Below, in pieces: positions 1 to 9,141 of a DNA stretch of 36,813 nucleotides. The notes under the pieces were generated by a model. It had not been told where the DNA came from. It saw only the letters and a program-made list of their open reading frames with translations, and made no database searches. The stretch comes from Oscillospiraceae bacterium (GTDB taxonomy: Bacteria; Bacillota; Clostridia; Oscillospirales; Oscillospiraceae). The DNA lies in the NCBI GenBank assembly GCA_020860205.1, contig JAJBUU010000005.1, positions 1 through 36,813 of the forward strand, given 5' to 3'. Position 1 is the stretch's first letter; each line of letters opens with the position of its first letter. The position numbers were made by a program, and so were the translations under genes.

Positions 1-110
1 TGGGTGCTCACATTCTGGGGACCTTTTGCGCTACTTTCATTTTACCGAAAACATACAGCGGAACGTTTTGAATAGTTTGATGGAAAATATACAGCAAACA
101 GGTATAAAAA

Positions 111-139
111 ACTCATGCATGGACAAACCATGCATGAGT
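111..139 (-). terminator. Rho-independent terminator at the end of the minus-strand operon
   Basis: Perfect 12-bp inverted repeat ACTCATGCATGG-ACAAA-CCATGCATGAGT; on the minus strand it is followed by TTTTTTAT. Confidence 0.8.
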
Positions 140-393
140 AACATTATTCAATGTTCATGAATATAAATACATACAGTGAAAATTGATGTTTCACAATATT
201 TTAAGAAAAACTACTTGAACACTACATCGTTCGATTTCGTTTAGCCTCGTTTTTTTTGAGGCTTAAAGTCATTTGGGATAAATTTTGGATAAAGATTTTT
301 TCAGCATTTTCTGGATTATGTCACCAAAGCCCTAAAATCTTTGCAAATCAACGGCTTCAGCTTTTTACTTCTACAAAAGCAGAAATTATCCTA

Positions 394-1542
394 TTAGTAA
401 ACGCGTTCCGTATCCCAGAACGACGCATAAGCCGCGCAGGGCTGCTCATATTCGTATCCCGTCGGGGTCAGCGTGCCGTCCGGCTCTACCCGCAGGACGA
501 GGATGCGCTCCCCTTTCAGACAGGCGACCAGCAGGAACACGCCATCCGGCGAGAGCACAGCCGATCTCGGCCACGGATACCCAAGCGACAGGTTCTGTAT
601 CCGTTGCAGCGTACCATCCGTCTGGTCAATGCGGAATACCGCAAGCTGATTGGGACCGTTTAACACATCATAGAGATAGCGTCCGCTGCTGTCCATGCAG
701 ATCCCCTGCTGCTCCCCCTTGTCATTCGGAGATTGTCCGGCTCCGTAAGCGCCCGCCCATTCCAGCGTCCCTGTTTCATCATAACGGTATGCGTGAATGT
801 CAAGGGAGCCTTCGTTGTTGTGGTAAAAAACCGGCAGCGTTGGATGGAACACTCCGTAACGCGGCATGGAACCGGCGGGCGCTGTGGCGGGCGTTCCGCA
901 ACGCGAAAGCGCGCCGTTTTCCCGGTCTATCGTATAGAGATACACCTTGTCGTTGCCCTTGTCGCACACTGCAAACATCCGCCCGGAGGGGGAAAACACC
1001 GCACAGTGCGGGTGCGGACTGAGCTGCCGTCCCTGCGGTCCGCTGCCCGTATGCAGGTCTGCGTCCAGCAGCGCCTCTATGCTGCCATCCGCGCGCAGAC
1101 TGAACAGCTCCACAGCCGCGTCGTCAAACAGCACCTCCGTGCAAAAGCGCCCCGCCGCGTCCTTTCGGAGCTTCGTCACATACGCCCGTGACCCGTGATT
1201 GGCGACGACCAGATAACGCCCTGTCGCATCCACGGAGAGCTGCGCCGGATTGGAGCTGTGGGTCGGCGTGGCTTCCAGCAGGGACGCTTCGCCCGTTTCG
1301 GCGTTCAGGCGGTAAGTCAAAATCTCTCCGCCGCCGCCTGCGCGCTGTCCGTCCAAATCCGCTTTTTCGTTCAGGACATACAGGACGTTCCGTTTGGCAT
1401 CGACCCATGACGCACCGCAGGATTTTTCCGTGTTCAGCGTCCGTACATATTCCAGCGCGCCGGTTTCCGGAGCAAAGACGTACTGTGCCAGTCCGCCCTG
1501 CTCTGCCCCGTGCGACCAACTGCTGACAAAAACATATTGCAT
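394..1542 (-). CDS. Lactonase family protein (6-phosphogluconolactonase-like seven-bladed beta-propeller)
   Basis: ORF 394..1560, likely start MQYVFVSSW at 1542; repeated propeller motifs (DATGRYLVVANHGS, SPSGRMFAVCDKGNDKVYLY, DSSGRYLYDVLNGPNQLAVF, SPDGVFLLVACLKG) typical of PF10282. Confidence 0.85.
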   Translation of the reverse strand: MQYVFVSSWSHGAEQGGLAQYVFAPETGALEYVRTLNTEKSCGASWVDAKRNVLYVLNEKADLDGQRAGGGGEILTYRLNAETGEASLLEATPTHSSNPAQLSVDATGRYLVVANHGSRAYVTKLRKDAAGRFCTEVLFDDAAVELFSLRADGSIEALLDADLHTGSGPQGRQLSPHPHCAVFSPSGRMFAVCDKGNDKVYLYTIDRENGALSRCGTPATAPAGSMPRYGVFHPTLPVFYHNNEGSLDIHAYRYDETGTLEWAGAYGAGQSPNDKGEQQGICMDSSGRYLYDVLNGPNQLAVFRIDQTDGTLQRIQNLSLGYPWPRSAVLSPDGVFLLVACLKGERILVLRVEPDGTLTPTGYEYEQPCAAYASFWDTERVY

Positions 1543-1590
1543 GTTTCTCACCTCGTTCAATCAAACATCTGTTTTTCGCGGAGTTCCCCG

Positions 1591-1836
1591 TTACCGCGCC
1601 TCCGACGGCAGCTTTCCCCTGATGCGCGCCGTCGTCCGGCCAAGCTCGCAGCGCAGCGCAGTATAGGGACAGTGGCTCTGACATAGTGTACAGCAGTCGT
1701 CTGCGGCGCGGCGGTTCGCCAGCTTTTCCCGCATTTCCGCCGTCAGCACCTCCGGGCATTTGGGGTTATCCAGCGGACAACGGTTTCTGCACAGCGTACA
1801 AAACTGCGGCTGAGCTGCATCGAAATCAGAAGCCAT
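1591..1836 (-). CDS. Small cysteine-rich protein with duplicated CTLC-x3-CP-x5-C motif
   Basis: 81-aa ORF packed between same-strand neighbours; motifs CTLCRNRCPLDNPKC and CTLCQSHCPYTALRC. Confidence 0.7.
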   Translation of the reverse strand: MASDFDAAQPQFCTLCRNRCPLDNPKCPEVLTAEMREKLANRRAADDCCTLCQSHCPYTALRCELGRTTARIRGKLPSEAR

Positions 1837-1837
1837 A

Positions 1838-2554
1838 TCAGTCAGGAAAGCGCACGACGACAGGCTTTTCCGGGTCCTTCTGGTTCAGATAAGAGCCGTG
1901 CCACACCTGGTCGGAACCCGCATACTCATCGCTGTTTTCCACAATGGCGCCGGGTCCGATGGTAAGCAATTCATTTGTGGCGCGCACGGTATTGGGAACC
2001 GCAACGCCGGCGAAGCTGCCGCCAGTCATGGTGATCGCGCCGTGCTGGTTCTCGCCGCCAAACAGGCGGCCTCCGGCATAAAGCGCGCCCGCGCGCACGC
2101 TGCAAGTGCCGCAATAGACCTCCAGATGACCGCCCGTCTGCGTCAGGTCGCCATAGCGGACGCACACGCCGCGACTCCAGAGGCAGTTCTCTGCCGTCGT
2201 GCTGGTGGTATCGCAAATCAACCGTCCCGTGCCGCCTGTGATGGTCATGTTACCCTTGACATACAGCGCGGCAACATTCGCCTCCGGTCCCTGCGCATGG
2301 ACTACAAGGCGGCTGACACCGCGCTCCAGAACCAGCGTGGCATTCTCCGGCAGCACCAGCGCAATATCCGCTGTCGTTTCAAATTCAAGCCCCGTCAGCG
2401 TCAGGGTCAGGCCGTCGCCACAGTAGCCCGCGACCTCCACCGGGTCCCCGATGGAGATGTCTGTCAGGACTTCCTTTTCCTCGCGGCAGGTTCCTGCGTA
2501 CATTTTTCCGTCTTTTTCGTTATAAAACAGGGTATAGTTTTCTATTTTACTCAA
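1838..2554 (-). CDS. Beta-helix / carbohydrate-binding-like protein of unknown function
   Basis: ORF 1838..2593; likely TTG start (MSKIENYTLFY) just after AAGGAG RBS; repeated T/G/V-rich strands (MTITGGTGRLICDTT, LTQTGGHLEVYCGTCSV, ITMTGGSFAGV) suggest a right-handed beta-helix. Confidence 0.6.
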   Translation of the reverse strand: MSKIENYTLFYNEKDGKMYAGTCREEKEVLTDISIGDPVEVAGYCGDGLTLTLTGLEFETTADIALVLPENATLVLERGVSRLVVHAQGPEANVAALYVKGNMTITGGTGRLICDTTSTTAENCLWSRGVCVRYGDLTQTGGHLEVYCGTCSVRAGALYAGGRLFGGENQHGAITMTGGSFAGVAVPNTVRATNELLTIGPGAIVENSDEYAGSDQVWHGSYLNQKDPEKPVVVRFPD

Positions 2555-2648
2555 GACAAGCTCCTTTCCATGCAAATGCGGGGAAACAGGCAAGCCAGAA
2601 AACGACTACGCCTGTTTCCGCATAAATTCGTTTGACCGTTCTAATGCC

Positions 2649-3782
2649 TTACAGATAGAAGTCCTGCTCGCCGCCGACGAAGTCCTGATCCGGCGGGTTG
2701 ACAAAGCCGGTTCTCCAAGTGGGCTGCGTGCTCTCCAGCGTGGCGCGATCCGGGATGTGCAGATCCGGACGGTTGTAGCAGAAGGTATAACGCGGGTCGA
2801 GCTTGATTTTGTACAGACGTGCCGCGTTGCCGCCGATGATCAGGTTGATTTCATCCTGTGTGCAAAGCTCCATGTCCTTCAGGCGATGGATCTGGTGCGT
2901 GGACCAGCCATAATAATCCGGCTGATAGCACAGTTCGCGGTCACCCAGCGCCCAGTTGTTGCGGTTATACCAGATGAACGTGGGGTCGATGCGGGACAGA
3001 CCGGGCTGCGTTGCCTGCGGGTACCAAATACGGCTGCCCGTATCGCCGCCGCCCCAAATCAGCTTGCTTGCACCGATTTGATAGTTTTTCAGCGCATATT
3101 CATAATACTCTGCGCGCCAGTAGCCGGTTTCCAGATAGACGTGCTCAAACAGTCCCGCCAGATAGCAGGCGCTCTTGATGTCATCTTCGGTCTGCCCGCC
3201 GCCATGCGCAATGATGAGTTTGAAGCCGGGATATTTTTGCAGAACGCTGGACATCATCGTCAGCGGCGCTTCCATGTTGATGTGGCTGTAATCATGGAAA
3301 TAGCAGGGAACATCATAGTGCGTTGCAAACTCTGCGATGGCGCACCATTCCTTGAAGCGCTGCGCCCGTGTCGGACGCTCACGCGGGCAGCCCAGACTGC
3401 CCGGCGCGATTTCGCCGATACCGACCATGATGTCCGGCCCCAGCGACAGCGCCTCGTCCAGCTCTTTGATTGCGTCGTTGATATTCCATTCCTTTTCACC
3501 CTTCGCCGCAGCCAGACGGGTCTTGGTATCCACGCACATGGAACGGAAGCGATCCGGGTGACGGCGGACCATATCTGCGTGCAGTGCGTTGGTCGTGCCG
3601 ATCATGCTGGGGAGGATAATGCCCATATCGATGCCATAGGCATCCATATCCAGCAGAATCATATCAGAGTTATCTGCCTCTTCCACCTGCGCGTTTACGC
3701 CCTTGATTTTGCTGTCGTCTGAAGCGTGATCCTTCTTACCGGGATGGATGTGTCCATCCACTACAAATCTTCCCATTTTCAT
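2649..3782 (-). CDS. Amidohydrolase family protein (amidohydrolase 2 / PF04909-like metal-dependent TIM barrel)
   Basis: VDGHIHPG (HxH), DYSHINMEAPL, KLIIAHGGG and KLIWGGGDTG motifs. Confidence 0.8.
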   Translation of the reverse strand: MKMGRFVVDGHIHPGKKDHASDDSKIKGVNAQVEEADNSDMILLDMDAYGIDMGIILPSMIGTTNALHADMVRRHPDRFRSMCVDTKTRLAAAKGEKEWNINDAIKELDEALSLGPDIMVGIGEIAPGSLGCPRERPTRAQRFKEWCAIAEFATHYDVPCYFHDYSHINMEAPLTMMSSVLQKYPGFKLIIAHGGGQTEDDIKSACYLAGLFEHVYLETGYWRAEYYEYALKNYQIGASKLIWGGGDTGSRIWYPQATQPGLSRIDPTFIWYNRNNWALGDRELCYQPDYYGWSTHQIHRLKDMELCTQDEINLIIGGNAARLYKIKLDPRYTFCYNRPDLHIPDRATLESTQPTWRTGFVNPPDQDFVGGEQDFYL

Positions 3783-3860
3783 TTTGTGTATGTTCCTTTC
3801 ATTATGTAAATTTTTGATAAAACATGATTTTTATTGCTTGCTGAAAATCATACCATCGAA

Positions 3861-5111
3861 TCATCGGAATGCAAGCTGCATATATTCGTGGAAACATCTT
3901 CGAAAGGTTGACCACTCATGTTCTCCACAATTATCCGAAAATACGGTGCGCCGATAACAGGAGAGCTGATCCACACCATGTTCGGCAAGCCATGCATCAT
4001 CCTCCATGATAACCGGATCCCGCGCGATTTCACCGATGCCATTCCCGCGATAAATCAACCTATACGCCGCTTCCACACGCTTGAGATCGCCGCGCAGCAT
4101 GGCGAGATGCTGGTTCTGCTCAAAGTCAAGCTCGATGTCGCGCAGCCGGATGGAGCAGCTAAACAGACCCAAACTGGAAAACAGCTCCGGATGCGATAAT
4201 CCACCCTGACAGGCCTGCATTCCGCCCATAGAAAGCCCCGCGAGGCCACGATTCCATTTGTCCGTTTTGCAGCGGTAATTGGCCTCCACATAAGGGATGG
4301 TGTCTTTGCAGATCATTTCCAGGAAGCCGTCATATCGCTCCGTTCCATCGGCAGCTGTACGCAGCATACCGTTATTCATCACGATAATCGCAGGAACTGC
4401 TCGTCCGGCGGCGATCAGGTTATCCATAATCTCCGGCACTTTGCCGCTATACACCCAGCCTGTTTCCGTATCGGAACGACCCTGATGCAAATAAATGACC
4501 GGGTATGTGCTGCCGCTTTGCCTGTAATCCGGCGGAGTGTAAACAAGCTGCCTTACCAGACGGTTCATGACCGATGACCAGTATACATCCGTCGTCACGG
4601 AACCATGCGGTATGTTCTGAAGCAGGATGTCCTTCATATCCGGGTCTGGAATTTCCACATAGTTTTCATAGCAGTCCCCGTTGAAACATACCGGCATATG
4701 CGGCTCCAACACATGGACACCGTCGATAAAAACACGGAAATGGCGATGGCTCCTCGTCACATGGCTGTAAGGAAGTATTCCGATGAAAAAATCATCCTCC
4801 CTCTCCAGCGTCAGTGTATATTCCGGCAAGCCCATCCATGGCTGCGCGTGTTTTGTCAGGTAAGCCGCATCATAATGATGCGCTTCATACATTTGTTTTG
4901 CGGTTAGCTGTGGAAACCTGATTTCTACGGTTCTGGCGCTCGGCGCATAGATTTTGAATCTGACATCGCCGTTTTGCAGAATCTTCGCACCCGTATCCAC
5001 CGTAGTGCTTGTTTTATCCACGGCGCTTCCAAACCGCTGTGGCGGGATCGGGTCAAAGATATGCGCGGTGCTGTGTGTCGATGGATTTTCTATCCATTCT
5101 GTAAAGTCCAA
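3861..5111 (-). CDS. Esterase-D/enterochelin-esterase-like alpha/beta hydrolase with N-terminal E-set-like domain
   Basis: VDTGAKILQNGDVRFKIYAPSARTVEI N-terminal domain; YPVIYLHQG and nucleophile elbow GLSMGGMQ, typical of PF00756. Confidence 0.8.
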   Translation of the reverse strand: MDFTEWIENPSTHSTAHIFDPIPPQRFGSAVDKTSTTVDTGAKILQNGDVRFKIYAPSARTVEIRFPQLTAKQMYEAHHYDAAYLTKHAQPWMGLPEYTLTLEREDDFFIGILPYSHVTRSHRHFRVFIDGVHVLEPHMPVCFNGDCYENYVEIPDPDMKDILLQNIPHGSVTTDVYWSSVMNRLVRQLVYTPPDYRQSGSTYPVIYLHQGRSDTETGWVYSGKVPEIMDNLIAAGRAVPAIIVMNNGMLRTAADGTERYDGFLEMICKDTIPYVEANYRCKTDKWNRGLAGLSMGGMQACQGGLSHPELFSSLGLFSCSIRLRDIELDFEQNQHLAMLRGDLKRVEAAYRLIYRGNGIGEIARDPVIMEDDAWLAEHGVDQLSCYRRTVFSDNCGEHEWSTFRRCFHEYMQLAFR

Positions 5112-5132
5112 CCTGCTTGCTCCTTTCCTGCG

Positions 5133-6095
5133 CTATGCCTCAAATCCGCCCAATTCCTTTGCCCGGCAACAGGATACAAAATGGTTCGGCAACACTTCCT
5201 CCAGCACCTGCGGCTGCTCGCATCGCGCACACACATATGGACAGCGGCTGGCGAACCGGCAGCCCGGCTTCGGGTTGATCGGAGAGGTCAGCTCCCCTTT
5301 CAGCTTGATTCGCTGCGGCTGGTTATCGATATCGGTTGACGGAATTGCAGAGAGCAGTGCTTTTGTATACGGATGGAGCTGAACCTGAAAAAGCTCCTTC
5401 ACCGGACTGCTTTCCACCAGTTGTCCCAGATACATCACACATATATCGTCCGAAATATGGCGTACGACTGACATATCATGCGTCACAAACATATAGGTAA
5501 GATTTTGCTTTTTCTGCAGGTCCTGCAAAAGGTTCAAAATCTGCGCCTGAATGGAAACATCCAATGCGGATACCGGTTCGTCACATACGATAAACTTTGG
5601 ATGCATGGCAAGCGCTCTTGCAATACCGACGCGCTGCCGCCTGCCGCCGTCCAACTCATGCGGGTATGCCTTTCTCATACGGCTGTCAATGCCGACGATC
5701 TCCATGATGTTGTCCGTTTCCTCTTTCAGGAGCTGTTTGTTAAACTGGTTGGAAAGGCGCATCGGCTCCTGAATCGTCGCTTCCACCGTCATGCGCGGAT
5801 TCAGAGATGAATACGGGTCCTGAAAAATGATTTGCGCCTTTCTCCGAATCTCGTGCATTTTTTGCCGGTTTACAAAGGTAATATCTTCGCCATCCATCAT
5901 GATTTTACCCTCAGTCGGTTCCAAAAGGTGGATCAGCGTCCTGCCCAGCGTCGATTTTCCACAGCCGGATTCTCCAACGACTCCCATCGTTTTCCCTTCC
6001 GCAATGGAAAAGCTCACATCGTCAACCGCGTGATTCATCCCTTTGGGGGTGGAAAAATATTTTTTCAGATGGCTTACTTCAATCAAGTTTCCCAT
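5133..6095 (-). CDS. Peptide/nickel-type ABC transporter ATP-binding protein (OppF/DppF-like)
   Basis: Walker A GESGCGKST, Walker B KFIVCDEPVSALD, C-terminal oligopeptide-family extension with Cys motif (CRFASRCPYVCARCEQP); signature is LDGGR. Likely start [14 protein letters not shown]. Confidence 0.9.
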   Translation of the reverse strand: MGNLIEVSHLKKYFSTPKGMNHAVDDVSFSIAEGKTMGVVGESGCGKSTLGRTLIHLLEPTEGKIMMDGEDITFVNRQKMHEIRRKAQIIFQDPYSSLNPRMTVEATIQEPMRLSNQFNKQLLKEETDNIMEIVGIDSRMRKAYPHELDGGRRQRVGIARALAMHPKFIVCDEPVSALDVSIQAQILNLLQDLQKKQNLTYMFVTHDMSVVRHISDDICVMYLGQLVESSPVKELFQVQLHPYTKALLSAIPSTDIDNQPQRIKLKGELTSPINPKPGCRFASRCPYVCARCEQPQVLEEVLPNHFVSCCRAKELGGFEA

Positions 6096-7119
6096 GATTT
6101 CCTCCAGACATCTGTTCACCCGTTTGGTTCATGGAACCGTACTTGAGACAACGACAAATATGCCCTTCTCCATCCTGATAAGCCGGGATCTGATTTGCCC
6201 GACACGCCTGTTCCGCATAAGGACAGCGCGCCGCAAAGAAGCATCCGGACGGCATATTGGTGGGGTCTGGCGGTGCGCCAAAAATCGGCTTCAATCGATC
6301 CAAATCTGTGGTCAGCTGCGGAATTGCATCAAACAGCCCCTGTGTATAAGGATGCAGCGGGTTTTTGAAAATCTGCGCTTTGGTTCCAAATTCGACGATT
6401 TGCCCTCCGTAAACAACGCCGACCTTATCGCAGCTTTTTGCAACGACGCCAAAATCGTGGGTGATTAAAATCATCGCGGAATTGCGCTTATGCTGCAATT
6501 CGCTGATCATATCCAGTACCTGCGCCTGAATGGTCACATCCAGCGCGGTTGTCGGCTCATCGGCAATCAGCAAATCCGGTTCGCACGCCAGCGCGATGGC
6601 GATAACGACGCGCTGCTTCATGCCGCCAGAGAACTGATGGGGATACTCCCGAAAGCGGTCAGATGAAATGCCGACCATTTTCAAAACCTCTTTGGCGCGT
6701 TCGTCCGCGTCGCTGACCGATACACCCTCATGCGTTTGGATCACCTCTGAAATCTGCTTTCCAACGCGCATGATTGGGTTCAACGCCGTCATCGGGTCCT
6801 GGAAAATCATAGAAATCCGCTTGCCGCGAATTTTTTGAAATTCCTCCTCTGGCAAGGACAGCAGCTCTGTGCCGTCCAGATAAATCTGTCCTGCCTTTAC
6901 CCGCGCGGGCGGGACGGGCAGAATGCCCATGATGGACCTTGCAATCGTGGTTTTCCCGGCTCCCGTTTCTCCGACCAGTCCGATGGTTTCACCATAGTTC
7001 AGCGAAAAGGATACGTCGTTTACCGCGCGAACGACCTCTTTATTTGAGAGATACTCCACCGTCAGATTTTCAACAGAAAGAATGCGTTTTTTCTCCGTAT
7101 TTACTTCATTCATCGTCAC
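6079..7119 (-). CDS. Peptide/nickel-type ABC transporter ATP-binding protein (OppD/DppD-like)
   Basis: Walker [10 protein letters not shown], signature FSGGMKQRV, Walker [15 protein letters not shown]-terminal [14 protein letters not shown]. Confidence 0.92.
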   Translation of the reverse strand: MTMNEVNTEKKRILSVENLTVEYLSNKEVVRAVNDVSFSLNYGETIGLVGETGAGKTTIARSIMGILPVPPARVKAGQIYLDGTELLSLPEEEFQKIRGKRISMIFQDPMTALNPIMRVGKQISEVIQTHEGVSVSDADERAKEVLKMVGISSDRFREYPHQFSGGMKQRVVIAIALACEPDLLIADEPTTALDVTIQAQVLDMISELQHKRNSAMILITHDFGVVAKSCDKVGVVYGGQIVEFGTKAQIFKNPLHPYTQGLFDAIPQLTTDLDRLKPIFGAPPDPTNMPSGCFFAARCPYAEQACRANQIPAYQDGEGHICRCLKYGSMNQTGEQMSGGNHGKLD

Positions 7120-7129
7120 ATTCCTCCTA

Positions 7130-8038
7130 TCAGGATTTCAGCTTGGGATCAAGCGCATCGCGCAGACCGTCGCCGATCAGGTTGAATGCAAGCACAATCA
7201 GGGCGATGGCAATGCCCGGAATGATGACCTGGAACGGATAATATCGCATATAGCCCTTTCCAAGCGCAAGCATCGCGCCCCATTCCGCCGCCGGTTCCTG
7301 AATTCCAAGTCCAAGATAGCTCAACCCGGCCGACGACATGATCATATGCCCGATTCCAAGCGAGGTCGTGATAATCATGGGAGAAAGGGAGTTTGGAAGG
7401 ATGTGCCTGAACATGATTCGCGCGCTACTGCAATCTATGGCTCTGGCCGCCTCCACAAACTCCTGATTCCGCACGGTCAGCATCGTAGCGCGCAGCATAC
7501 GGACCGCAATCGCAATGCCGCTGACGGACAACGCCAATGTCGTCTGGAAGAAGCCGGAACCCAGTGCCTGCGAAATCACGATTGCCAGCAATGTGGCTGG
7601 GATCGACTGGAAAATATCACAACAGCGTAGAATCACATTATCCACAGTCCCGCCCAAATATCCGGCGATCGCACCCAAAATGATGCCAATGCACAATGCA
7701 AGCGCCTGAGAACTGATACCAATCGCCAAAGAATAACGTGCGCCATAAACCATACGGCTCCAAATATCGCGGCCATAATTATCCGTGCCGAACCAATGCG
7801 CCGCGCTGGGAAACTGGTTTGCATTGATCGGGTCAATGGCCTGATAATCATATGTAGCAAGCACAGGAGCCAGAATCGCAACAAGCACCATGATAACCAG
7901 TATGATAAAGCCTATCAGCGACAGCTTGTTCCTTACAAATCTGCTCCATGTACTGCTGCCACGCTTTTTCCCCTTTTGTTCCGACGTCTCTGCAACTCCG
8001 ATTCCGTTTGGAACTTTACTCATTTCAACATCACTCAT
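7130..8038 (-). CDS. ABC transporter permease (OppC/DppC-like)
   Basis: N-terminal TM segment, FGTDNYGRDIWSRMVYGARYSL and EAARAIDCSSARIMFRHILPN EAA motif. Confidence 0.92.
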   Translation of the reverse strand: MSDVEMSKVPNGIGVAETSEQKGKKRGSSTWSRFVRNKLSLIGFIILVIMVLVAILAPVLATYDYQAIDPINANQFPSAAHWFGTDNYGRDIWSRMVYGARYSLAIGISSQALALCIGIILGAIAGYLGGTVDNVILRCCDIFQSIPATLLAIVISQALGSGFFQTTLALSVSGIAIAVRMLRATMLTVRNQEFVEAARAIDCSSARIMFRHILPNSLSPMIITTSLGIGHMIMSSAGLSYLGLGIQEPAAEWGAMLALGKGYMRYYPFQVIIPGIAIALIVLAFNLIGDGLRDALDPKLKS

Positions 8039-8053
8039 TTGTGTAATCCTCCC

Positions 8054-8989
8054 TTATTTCTTCTCATATTGAGCCTTAATACGAGGATCAATAAATGCGT
8101 AAGCCAAATCCAGACACAGCATTACGAGACAAAACAGGATCGAAATGACGATAACGCCGCCGCGAATTACCGGAAGGTCTCGATTGCCGATCGCCTGATA
8201 CATATACAGTCCCACGCCGGGAATCGAAAACGCTGTTTCTATCACAACCGTTCCGCCAAGCGCATTGCCAAATGAATTTCCCATGCCGGTCACAACCGGA
8301 ATCAGCGCGTTTGGCAGGGCGTGCTTGTATTTAATCGTCTTTTGCGAAAGCCCCTTTGCCCTTGCCGTTACAATATAGTCGGAACGAATCACCTCAAGCA
8401 TCTGCGAGCGCGTTTGCCGTGCGACCGGTCCCAGACCTGAAAAGCCTACCGCAAGGAACGGCATGACCCAGTTTTGCCAGGACCCGATGCCATAGCTGGG
8501 CAGCAGGTGCAGATTGTTGCTGAGCAGCAAAATCAAAACAAGCGCCACAAAGAAAGCCGGAATGGAAGCGCCGAGCAGCGCGACCAGCGTACATAGAATG
8601 TCCTGCCACTTGTTTTGATGGAATGCAGCGGTAATGCCAAGCGGGATGCCAACGCAAATCTGCACAGCCAGCGCCATTGCCGCGAGCAGGAGCGTGTTTG
8701 GCAGCTTGCTGATGATGGTACTCATCACGGACGTTCCGTTGATATAGGATGTACCAAAATCAAAGTGCAGAAACAGCTGATCTAAAAAATTGAGTAACTG
8801 CTTAAAGTAGGAATCGTTCAATCCCAGCGATTCCATGAGCGCCTCTACCTGTTCTTGCGTCGCTTGATTTCCCAAGATTGTTCTGGCCGCATCACCGGGC
8901 GTAAAATACATAATGGTGAAAATCAGAATCGCAACAATCAGTATGATCGGTATGATCAACAAAATTCTTTTTATAACATACTTGACCAT
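8054..8989 (-). CDS. ABC transporter permease (OppB/DppB-like)
   Basis: MVKYVIKRILLIIPIILIVAILIF, FTPGDAA, DYIVTARAKGLSQKTIKYKHALPNALIPVVT. Confidence 0.93.
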   Translation of the reverse strand: MVKYVIKRILLIIPIILIVAILIFTIMYFTPGDAARTILGNQATQEQVEALMESLGLNDSYFKQLLNFLDQLFLHFDFGTSYINGTSVMSTIISKLPNTLLLAAMALAVQICVGIPLGITAAFHQNKWQDILCTLVALLGASIPAFFVALVLILLLSNNLHLLPSYGIGSWQNWVMPFLAVGFSGLGPVARQTRSQMLEVIRSDYIVTARAKGLSQKTIKYKHALPNALIPVVTGMGNSFGNALGGTVVIETAFSIPGVGLYMYQAIGNRDLPVIRGGVIVISILFCLVMLCLDLAYAFIDPRIKAQYEKK

Positions 8990-9141
8990 TTTGAATTCTC
9001 CATTGTGAAAAACGTTTTTATTTCAATATGCAGCTTTTATGCTCCGGTTCATTTGCCCTGTTATTTGCAGCAGGTACAGCGAAATTCGTTGTACCTGCCG
9101 ACTTTTGAGCAATGAATATTGAATTATAAAATAACGGTCTG

